Assembly: GCA_013815395.1 (NCBI GenBank) | Contig: JACDGH010000018.1 | Span: 1 to 18,414 of the forward strand | DNA length: 18,414 nucleotides | DNA from: Parachlamydiaceae bacterium | GTDB taxonomy: Bacteria > Chlamydiota > Chlamydiia > Chlamydiales > Parachlamydiaceae | Direction of reading: 5' to 3' | Shown here: positions 7,691 through 17,900 of the stretch, piece after piece | Layout of the letters: every line of letters begins with the position of its first letter | How positions within the stretch are numbered: position 1 is the stretch's first letter | Made by a program: the position numbers and the translations under genes | Notes under the pieces: generated by a model | Seen by the model: only the letters and a program-made list of their open reading frames with translations | Databases searched by the model: none | What the model was told of the DNA's origin: nothing

Positions 7691-8710
7691 TTAAGGTACT
7701 GGTACTCTTGCAATGAGTTCATCTATGAATAGGTCGGGAGTAACACCTTCCGCTTCGGCCTTATAGGACAATACAAGACGATGGCGCAGGATGTCATGGG
7801 CTAAGGCTTGTACATGGTGTGGACCCACAAATTCATTATTTTGCAAGAAGGCCAACGCTTTAGCCGATCGGGCAAGGCCGATGCTAGCACGGGGGCTGGC
7901 ACCAAACTGAATCCAATCAGCAATATCTGCGCCATACCGTTCCGGGTTGCGCGTTGCCAGGATAAGCTGTACGATATATTCTTGAATATTATTAGCCATG
8001 TATACATCTAAAACAGCCTCTCGAGCTTGCAAAAGATCAGATTGAGTCAGTTTTTTTTCAAGAATCGGAGAATTAACAGGCTTAGAGTGCGCTTCATTGA
8101 GAGCAAGATTTAAAATTTCGATTTCCTTGCGAGGATCGGGATAGCCTACGTTAACTTTTAAAAGAAAACGATCCAATTGAGCCTCTGGCAGAGGGTATGT
8201 ACCTTCTTGCTCGATAGGATTTTGAGTCGCCATAACTAAAAAGAATTTGGGCAAGGGATATGTATTTTTGCCTACGGTAATTTGCCTTTCAGCCATCGCT
8301 TCTAACAAAGCTGATTGGACCTTTGCAGGAGCTCGGTTGATTTCATCGGCTAAGACTAGGTTGTGGAATAAAGGCCCTTGTTGGAATTCAAAACATCCGG
8401 TTTCAATCCGATAGATTTCTGTTCCAGTCAAATCGGCAGGTAAAAGATCTGGTGTAAATTGAAGTCGATGAAACGAGCTATCTATACCTGAACAAAGCGC
8501 TTTAATTGCGCGCGTCTTTGCAAGACCTGGAGCACCTTCAACTAAAAGATGTCCATCCGCTAGCAAGGCAATCATCAAACTCTGTACGAGCGATTCCTGA
8601 CCTATGACCATTTTATTTAAAAATGAAATTAGTTCTTGCAACGGAAGCAGCAATTGAGAGTTTCTCGCTTGCTTTCTTTCATGTGAAATATCAACTTGGC
8701 AATTTATCAT
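7691..8710 (-). CDS. moxR: MoxR-family AAA+ ATPase
   Basis: This is the first gene of the operon. I start it at ATG 8710 (339 aa), three codons after an in-frame TTG at 8719. A GAG lies 9 bases upstream as a weak ribosome site. The AAA+ motifs are complete: Walker A GAPGLAKT (59-66), Walker B LVLADEINRA (118-127), sensor 1 ATQNP (161-165) within a strongly MoxR-like stretch through GTYPLPEAQLDRF (170-182), and sensor 2 SPRA (272-275). The C-terminal lid helices are intact. MoxR ATPases act as chaperone-like remodelling enzymes, usually on VWA partners such as the Bat proteins encoded downstream. The protein is cytoplasmic. Confidence 0.95.
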   Translation of the reverse strand: MINCQVDISHERKQARNSQLLLPLQELISFLNKMVIGQESLVQSLMIALLADGHLLVEGAPGLAKTRAIKALCSGIDSSFHRLQFTPDLLPADLTGTEIYRIETGCFEFQQGPLFHNLVLADEINRAPAKVQSALLEAMAERQITVGKNTYPLPKFFLVMATQNPIEQEGTYPLPEAQLDRFLLKVNVGYPDPRKEIEILNLALNEAHSKPVNSPILEKKLTQSDLLQAREAVLDVYMANNIQEYIVQLILATRNPERYGADIADWIQFGASPRASIGLARSAKALAFLQNNEFVGPHHVQALAHDILRHRLVLSYKAEAEGVTPDLFIDELIARVPVP

Positions 8711-8757
8711 ATTTAACAACTCGGGTTTATATGCTTTTCAAAAGGTTGAAAACGATA

Positions 8758-8786
8758 ATTTAACAAAATTTTCCGGTTTTTTGCAA
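8758..8786 (-). promoter_or_regulatory. Candidate promoter for the moxR-bat operon
   Basis: On the minus strand TTGCAA (8786-8781), a 17-base spacer and TTAAAT (8763-8758) each match sigma-70 boxes at 4 of 6 positions. The site lies about 50 bases upstream of the moxR ATG at 8710. Other A/T-rich choices exist nearby, so this is only the best-spaced one. Confidence 0.3.
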
Positions 8787-8858
8787 GTAGAAATCCATTC
8801 ATTATGCCTAATATCCCTGAATTTATAAAATTAAAAATAGGCATCTCGAGCAGATAGA

Positions 8859-8889
8859 TTGACAACAAATATTTTAATTGAAATACATA
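8859..8889 (+). promoter_or_regulatory. Candidate promoter for the glucan synthase gene
   Basis: A perfect TTGACA -35 box (8859-8864) is followed after 17-19 bases by a weak -10 region (AATACATA, 8882-8889). Transcription would begin near 8895, leaving a leader of about 60 bases before the ATG at 8957. The -35 match is strong and the -10 is poor, a pattern often seen at regulated promoters. The adjoining dyad supports this. Confidence 0.45.
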
Positions 8890-8909
8890 GAAGTAGGACG
8901 TCCAACTTC
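8890..8909. promoter_or_regulatory. 20-base dyad, operator candidate
   Basis: The arms GAAGTAGGAC and GTCCAACTTC form a 20-base inverted repeat with no spacer and a single A/A mismatch pair (8895 and 8904). It starts at the edge of the candidate -10 region and would cover the transcription start of the glucan synthase gene, a typical repressor position. With no loop it makes a poor RNA hairpin and fits a dimeric DNA-binding protein better. The regulator is unknown. Confidence 0.5.
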
Positions 8910-8956
8910 CTCTGTTATAAAAATAACTTAAACTCGACTTGATAGGAAATTCAATT

Positions 8957-11900
8957 ATGCCTAACAAAATGAATACAGTGCTCGGTTTTTATCAGAATCC
9001 AGAAACAGCAGCAGATGTACTTAATAAATTTCGAAAGAAGGGGTTGCGTCGTGTTGCTATGATTCGACGAAACAGCAATAAAGAATATACAATCCATAGT
9101 TATAAAGCCTCTACCCCCTTGCTTATCAGTATCATCTCCATGATTGGCCTCTTCCTGTTTGCTTTTTTTTCAGAAATGCCAAAAATGGCAACGATTTCAA
9201 TTATTGTCCTGCTGGGAATATTTATTGGATGGATGGCTGATCTATATTTGTTTAAAATTTCTCCTGGAGTTGTCAATAGGTTCAAAAAGCTCTTAGTTGG
9301 TGATGAGACATTAATTATCGCAGAAATAAACACTAAAGATGTACGCGAAGCCTTGGGGCTATTACGGGAAGTGGAGAGTGGACACCCGATATCATTTTTA
9401 TTGCGTTGCGATCACTTTCCCCCATCAGATCGAGAAGGGATCATTAATGAACCTCTAACCGCTGAAGAGATGAATGAAAAAGCAGCCCAATTGGCTTTAT
9501 CTCTAAATCAAGTTGGAACTAGAGTATCCCATTATCCTTCACTATTAAAATCCTTAAAACAGTGCGAAAATACTTTGAAGGAAATTCGCCATAATGTTGC
9601 TGAATCTGAATATGTTGAACAAACCATTACCTCCTCAGCAGAATGGCTGCTTGATAATAACTATGTTATCCAAGGAAACATTGAAGAAATCTACAGTAAT
9701 TTACCACAAGGGTTCTACAAAACCCTTCCTACAATAATTGAAGGATCTTATTTAGGTTTGCCTAGAATATATCTTGTGGCTAAAGAGTTAATAAATGCCA
9801 CAGCAAACCGGCTTAATCATGATAACATTATCGCCTTTTTAAATAGCTACCAAGCTGTTTCGCCTTTAACTATTGGAGAGCTGTGGGCATTATCACTTAT
9901 GCTGCGTTTTCGTTTGATTGAAAACTTACAATATTTAGCTGTGCATATAGATCGTAGATTATGTGAAGGCGAATTAGCTGGATTATGGGGAAACCGTTTG
10001 TTGAATGTGGCCCGAAGGGAACCGGAGGCCTTACCAAAATTTTTAGACCTCCTAGCTAAAGAATGCCCCAAACCTTCAGAACATTTTGCTGAAGAGTTAA
10101 TGGATCATTTGTTTGATGAAGAAGCTGTATTACCTCTGTTGCGTAAATGGTTTGAAGAAAAATTTAATAAAAGCATTTCTGATGTGATTCATCGGGAACA
10201 AGTGGACAAATCCGTTGAACAAGTTTCTTTTTCTAGCGCTGTAATCAGCTTAATAACTTTATCGCAATTATCATGGCAGGTCATTTTTGAAGCAACTAGC
10301 GTTGTGGATCAGATTCTTGGTAAAGATCCAGATGCCACCTACTTGAAGATGGATTTTGCTACGCGCGATAGATATAGACAAGCGCTAGAAGAAATATCTA
10401 AGCACTCACATGCCTCGGAAACGCAAGTGGCCAGGTTAGCATTGGAAAAAGCGGAGCTTGGTAGAGAAGGAGTAGAAAAACATGTTGGGTATTACCTTAT
10501 AGATCAAGGTCGCTCAGCCATTGAAGACCAAGTTCAATATTATCCCCACATTATTATTAGGATCCGTCGCTGGATATTGAAAAATCCCACTCTAACCTAT
10601 TTAAGCACAGTAGGTCTTACAACATTTCTAATTGAAATTGGATTGTTTTATTTGCTGCAAGCATCTGGAGCAAACTTGTCAGAAACAGCAATTGTCCTGT
10701 TTTTTGCCTTATTAATTTCCAGTGAATATTGTATTCAAATCATCAATTATATCATTAGTCGTTTTATACCCCCATTCATACTTCCCAAGCTGGCTTTTGA
10801 AAGTTCTTTACCCGCGCATTGCAAGACATTTGTCGTTGTCCCAACTCTCCTTTCTTCAACGCAAACGATTAGTGACAATCTCAATCGCTTGGAAATTCAT
10901 TATCTTGCCAATAAAGATCCTTCAATGCTCTTTGGCTTATTTGTTGACTTCAAAGATGCCGCTGAACAGAGAACACCAAGTGATCAATCTTTACTTGATG
11001 AGATGATTCAAGGAATAAAAAAGCTTGAGAACAAATATGGAAAGGACACTTTCTTTTTACTCCATCGTGAGCGAGTGTGGAATCAAAACGAAGGCGTCTG
11101 GATGGGATGGGAAAGAAAAAGGGGTAAACTAGAAATCCTAAACCGCTATCTTATCACCCCCGACAATTCCGATATTAACCTCTTGGTGGGATCAAAAGAA
11201 AGTTTAGCTAATATTATCTATGTGATCACTTTGGATTCAGACACTGAACTCCCCAAAGACTCTGCAAAAAAACTGGTCGCCACCCTAGCACATCCCTTAA
11301 ACGCTCCGCGCCTTTCATCTAACGGTACTCTTGAAAGAGGCTATGCAATCTTGCAGCCACGAGTAAGCACTAATTTTATTCAATCCAAACGATCTTATTT
11401 TACTTATATTTTTTCTGATGAAACGACTACAGACCCTTACAATCTCGCCAGCTCTAATCTCTATGAAGATTTGTGGCATGAGGGCACTTATCATGGCAAA
11501 GGAATCTATGATATTAAATCCTTTGAAAGCTTATTGCGGGGGAAATTTCCTGAAGGGCAAATCCTTAGTCACGATTTAATTGAAGGATGCTATGCAAAAG
11601 TCGCATTTACAAGTGATATTTTGCTTTTAGACTCATTCCCTGAAGATTATCTGACCTGGTCTAATCGACTGCACCGATGGATGCGAGGAGATTGGCAGAT
11701 CATCGATTGGCTATTTCCAAAGGTAAGAAACGGCTCTGGTCAAAAAACAAGCAACACACTTTCTATTATAGATCGGTGGAAAATTTTTGATAATCTGCGT
11801 CGGGCTTTATTACCAGTATTTAGCTTGACCGTACTACTATTAGGGTGGTTTGTTTCTTCTCAACCTCTCTTTTGGAGTCTATTTGTTGTTGTGATGTATT

Positions 11901-14900
11901 TTGTTCCCTTTATAATTTCAACCCTTTCAAATGCATTTACCTATGCTTATAAAGATATCGGCATCGATGCTTTGCGAGCCATTCTTAATGTTACATTAAT
12001 CCCTCAACAAGCCTGGCTCTCTATAGATGCTTTTGTAAGGACATTATATCGACGTCATATTTCTCACCGCCATCTACTTCAATGGCAATCAGGCCTGCGC
12101 AGCGACCCTGCACAGCATACTAAATTTATTCTTAAATTGAGCTGTGTCTCCATGCTAGCGATCGTGCTTTGTGCTATTTTAATTGAATTAGGATTAACCT
12201 CTGCATTTTGGGCAGCACTCCCCCTTTGTATTCTATGGATTGTCTCACCATTAATTATTTACGTGTTGGATGCCTATTCTTTTGCAGAACCTTCCAAACA
12301 ATTGTCTTTGGTAGATCAAATGTTTTTACGACATATTGCCCGCAAAACGTGGCGATATTTTGATGATTTTGTTGGACCTCAATCCAATTGGCTTCCTCCC
12401 GATAATTATCAAGCAGCATTGCAGGTTGAAGTTGCTCCTAGAACCTCTCCTACCAATATCGGCTTGTGGTTGCTATGCGTGCTTTCCGCAAAAGATTTTC
12501 ATTACATCACAACCGATGATGGAATCGATCGCTTAATAGCTACATTTCAAACGATCCGCAAGTTAGAACAATTTGAAGGGCATCTTCTTAATTGGTACGA
12601 CATTATTACGCTCAATCCCTTATATCCTCGATACGTTTCTACCGTTGATAGTGGAAATTTATTGGCAAGCTTGTGGACTGCAATTCAAGGGATTGATGAA
12701 ATAGCGCAACAACCAATATTGCCATTATCTTTATTTGATGGTTTGCGAGACACCTTTGATTTGTTAAGTTTACAAACTTCAACCAAGAATATTTCATTAA
12801 AAAATCGGTTAGGAAAAATAAAAAATATTATTTATTTTTCACCATTAAATCTGCCCTCTGTTATAAAATCTATTCGCGAAGCATTGAGAGAAGTGCAAGA
12901 GCTCATCACTTTAGAAAAAATTGAATCGGATGAAGGCGCTTATTGGGCCAAAAAATTAGATGAGCAATTACATGAATGGGACGCCACTATAATCCGCTAT
13001 TTTAGCTGGATTGACATACTTAATGAAGTTTCTCCTAATGAGCAAAATCAAATTGATCCTCAATTCTCCCACTTTTGCAATATCCTTTTCAAATCGCCTG
13101 TTTCTCTAGTCACTTTAGCTTCAAATAATCTAAATGTAGAAATAGAAAGAATTCATTCTATACTCAATAATAAAATCGACAGTAATCATCCACTTCATAA
13201 ATGGAAGCAGCGCCTCCAAGATGCGCTCAATGGCGCCCAATGGCTGGCTGGAGAAAAATTAGGACAGATTCAAGAGCTTTTAAGTCAAGTTGATCGACTC
13301 TCTGAAGAAAAAAATATGAAGTTTTTGTACAATACCGATCGCAAATTGTTTTCTATCGGGTATCATGTGGATGACTGCAAACTCGACAATTCATATTACG
13401 ATCTCTTAGCCAGCGAAGCGCGCATTTCCAGCTTAGTTTCGATTGCCAAAGGAGATATTCCCCAAGAACATTGGTGGGCACTTGGCAGATCGTATCATAT
13501 TGTTTATGGACAAAAAGCGCTGCTTTCTTGGGGCGGTACAATGTTTGAGTACTTGATGCCTCTTCTGTTTAACGAACCTCATAGCGAATCACTATTGGGA
13601 CAAGCCTGCCAATCAGCCGTAGCTTGTCAAATCGCCTATGGAAATTTAAGAGGCATTCCATGGGGGATATCAGAAGCTGCTTTTAGTGAAATTGACGTAA
13701 GAAAGACTTACCAATATCGAAGCTTTGGTGTGCCCGGCCTCGGCTTTAAACGCGATCTTGAAGAAGATTTGGTAGTAAGTCCATATTCATCCGCTTTAGC
13801 ATTAGCCATCAGCCCAAACGAAGCTGTGGCTAATATGAGGAGATTGGCTAAAAAACAGTATAACATGTTGGGTATTTATGGCTATTATGAATCTATCGAT
13901 TTTACTCGGCAACAAGGTCCACAAGGAGAACGTGGGGTCATAGTCTATGCCTATATGGCACACCATCAAGGAATGTCTTTAATGGCCATTAACAATTTAC
14001 TTAACGACCATATTATTCCTAAACGCTTTCATGCTGATCCTAGAATTGCTGGGGTGGAAGCCCTCTTATGTGAACGCGTTCCAAGCAAATTACCCATTGG
14101 AAAAGGCTCTCGCAAAGACATGCCTCTAACTAGGCTAACCCACTTTACTTCCGCTCCTATCATGGGGCGTGTCGATACACCCCATAGCATTACACCAAAA
14201 GTTAATTTACTATCAAATGGTGTTTATTCGCTCATGATGACAAATTCAGGTGGCGGGTATAGTCGTTGGAAAAATTTCGATATCACGCGCTGGTTTGCAG
14301 ATACGACCTGTGACAATTGGGGAAGCTATTGCTATATTAAGGACGTGCAGAGTGGTGCTGTGTGGTCGACAGGCTATCATCCCACACATACAAAAGGGCG
14401 AAATTACTCAATGAGTTTTAAGGCCGATAAGGTTGAGCTGCGCCGACGCGACAACTACATTGAAACCTTCTTAGAAATCGTTGTTTCACCAGAAGATGAT
14501 GCAGAAATCCGCATGATCACGCTTGCCAACCTCTCACAGCAATCTCGAGAGCTTGAACTTACCAGCTACAGTGAGCTTGTACTAGCCCCACATGCTGCGG
14601 ACCGCGCACATCCAGCGTTTAATAAGCTCTTCATTCAAACTGAAGCATTGCCCGAATTATCGGGATTGCTCGCCTTCCGTCGTCCACGCTCTCCTGACGA
14701 ACAACAGATTTGGGTTGGGCATGTGATAGCCTCAGATCAACCACCGTCAACCTCATTTCAATATGAAACAGATCGCAATCTTTTTATTGGCCGTGGAAAT
14801 TCTTTAGAACAACCTTCTGCATTAAATAAGGAACTTTCAAATTCTGCTGGAACAGTCCTTGATCCTATCTTTAGCCTACGCTACCGTCTAAGTTTGGCAC

Positions 14901-17900
14901 CAGGACAGCGAGTGCACATTGCTTTTGTGACAATAGCCTCCGAAAATAGGGAGAACACAGTAGCCCTTGTTAAGCGCTATGCCGACATTAATACGAGCCG
15001 TCGAGCCATAGAATTAGCGTGGAATCATGCACAGCTTGAGCTTAGGCACCTACGCATCCATCAAGAAGAAGTGCAACTATTTCAGAAGCTGGCTAGCCGA
15101 GTCCTTTATCCGCAAGGACAATTGCGCCCATCAAATGAACAGCTGCGTCGTAATCGCTTAGGGCAATCTCATCTTTGGGCCTATGGTATTTCAGGAGACC
15201 TCCCTATTGTCGCTATTACTGTAGCCGATTTTCATGATATTGAACTTGTTAAACAAGTTTTAACAGCACATGCATTCTGGCGCATTCGTGGTCTAAAAGT
15301 CGACCTTGTGATTCTCAATGAAGAAGCAACGGGTTATGATCATCCGCTTTTCGATCAATTGCAACGTTTAATCAATGCTCATTCCAATCACACCGATATT
15401 GAAAGAGCTGGAGGCATCTATTTAATCAATTACGAACAAGTACCTGAAGAGGATTTAAATCTTATTTTGTCAATTGCTCGAGCTAATTTAGTGGCCGCAA
15501 GGGGCTCTTTAAGACAACAGTTGGTCTCACCTGTTGAATTTATTTCTTATCCACCACGTCTTCAAGTCGACAAAGCAGCTAAGGATTTCCCTTCTATTAC
15601 ACTCCCCTTCCTTGAACTTTCCTACTTCAATGGATTAGGTGGATTTACTCATGATGGTCGCGAATATGTCATCTACCTCACTGCTAACACACATACACCA
15701 GCACCCTGGATCAATGTGATTGCCAATTCAAAATTTGGCACCATTGTATCAGAAGCTGGATTAGGATCAACATGGTATGGCAATAGCCAAAACAACAGAC
15801 TCACCCCATGGACCAATGATCCCCTTTTAAATCCTATTTGCGATTCCATTTATATACGCGATAATCATTTGGGAACATATTGGACACCTACGCCAGGGCC
15901 TATAAGAGAATTAGATCCTTATCGCATTCGACATGGTCAGGGTTATTCACGCTTTGAGCATAATAGCCATGGCATTGACCAAGACTTATTGATCTATGTG
16001 CCTGTAGATGAAAATGGTGGTTTGCCATTACGTGTACAACGCTTAAAGCTTAAAAACAATTCCCCAAAAACACGCCATCTTAGCCTCTTTTCATATTCTG
16101 AATGGGTGCTTGGAGAAAATCGGGAAGAATCTCAATTAAGCATTATCACACAATGGGATCCTGAAAGTCAGGCTTTATTCGCCTATAATAGGTACCATCC
16201 TGATTTTAGCTCCTATGTCGCTTTTGTATGCTCAGTACCTATTTCTAAATCCTTCACTGCCAACCGCACTGAATTTCTCGGCCGTAACAATGACAGATCC
16301 CATCCCGCCGCATTAAGACGTAAGGGATTAGCCGGCACTACAGGAGGCGCCTACGACCCATGTGCAGCACTAAATGTAGACATTGAATTAAATCCTAATG
16401 AGGAAAAAGAAGTTGTCTTTGTGATGGGCTATGCACCAGACGAAGCGACAGCACGTGCACTCATTATGCAATGTCGTGAAAATAATTTTGCTGAACATTT
16501 TTTTCAAGAAACCCTTAAATGGTGGAACAAACTTTTAGGCACAATTCAAATAAGCACCCCTGAGCCTGACATTAATTTTTCTGTCAATCGCTGGCTTCTT
16601 TATCAAAATTTAAGCTGTCGCTATTGGGGAAGATCAGCTTTTTATCAATCAAGCGGTGCCTACGGCTTCCGCGATCAATTACAGGATGTGGCAGCGCTCA
16701 TCTACACTGCTCCAAATCTTGCGCGCGACCATATCCTTACTGCTGCTGCAAGGCAATTTGTGGAAGGTGATGTACAGCACTGGTGGCATGCTACCTCGAA
16801 AGGTGGAGGAGTGCGCACACGTATTTCCGACGATCTTCTTTGGTTGCCTTTTATCACAGCTCAGTATGTTCGAGTAACAAATGATAAGTCAATACTTGAT
16901 GAAGTCATTCCTTTTATTAAAGGAGAGCTACTAAAACCAGATCAACACGAAATTTATTTCGTGCCTGAAATATCAGATGAGAGCGCTACCCTTCTTGAAC
17001 ATTGCCGAAGAAGCATCAATAAGGGAATTACGGAAGGCCCGCATGCCTTACCGTTAATTGGAGGTGGTGACTGGAATGATGGAATGAATCGTGTGGGTAT
17101 TGAAGGCAAAGGGGAAAGCGTATGGTTGGCTTGGTTCCTAATCCACGTCATGAATGACTTTGCTGAATTATTATCAATTACCAATCAGGAAGGCTCTGCC
17201 GAAGGCTTTCGCACTCAAGCGAAGCGCCTAGCAACAGTGATTGAAGAAAATGCTTGGGATGGAAATTGGTATCGACGTGCCTATTTTGATGATGGGAGCC
17301 CTCTCGGCTCGCAAGCGAACCAAGAAGACACGATCGATTCCTTGCCTCAATCTTGGGCTGTCATCAGTGGGGCTGCCGATCCCAATCGAGCAGCTACAGC
17401 AATGCAATCAGTCGAAGAACACCTAATCGATCGTAAAGAAGGATTAGTCCTTCTACTGAAACCACCCTTTAACACTTCTATGCCTGATCCTGGATACATT
17501 AAAGGCTACCCTCCTGGGGTGAGAGAAAATGGGGGACAATATACCCATGGTTCTTTATGGGTGCCAATGGCTTTTGCTAGAAGAGGCGAGGGTGAAAAAG
17601 CAGTGGGTCTATTACAAATGATGCACCCCCTGGCACATGCTAAAACTCTGCAGGATGCAGAAAAATTTAAGGTAGAACCCTATGTGGTTGCAGCTGACAT
17701 TTACGCCTTACCTGGTCAAATGGGACGCGGGGGTTGGACCTGGTACACTGGGTCTGCAGGGTGGATGTATCGAATTTGGATTGAAGAGATATTCGGATTT
17801 AAGCTTCGTGGTAATCTTCTTAGCTTACATCCTGTTCTACCACCAAATTGGGAACATGCAACTATTCTTTATACATTTAAGGAAACTTCATACACAATTC

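Noticed and set aside
8804..8844. Inverted repeat ATGCCTA / TAGGCAT with a 27-base gap
   Set aside because: The arms are only 7 bases and the A/T-rich loop is long; chance is likely, and one arm belongs to the duplicated start region reported separately.
8713..8967. 84-codon minus-strand frame across the divergent intergenic region
   Set aside because: It starts with TTG inside the start of the glucan synthase gene, has no ribosome site and overlaps the promoters of both divergent units.
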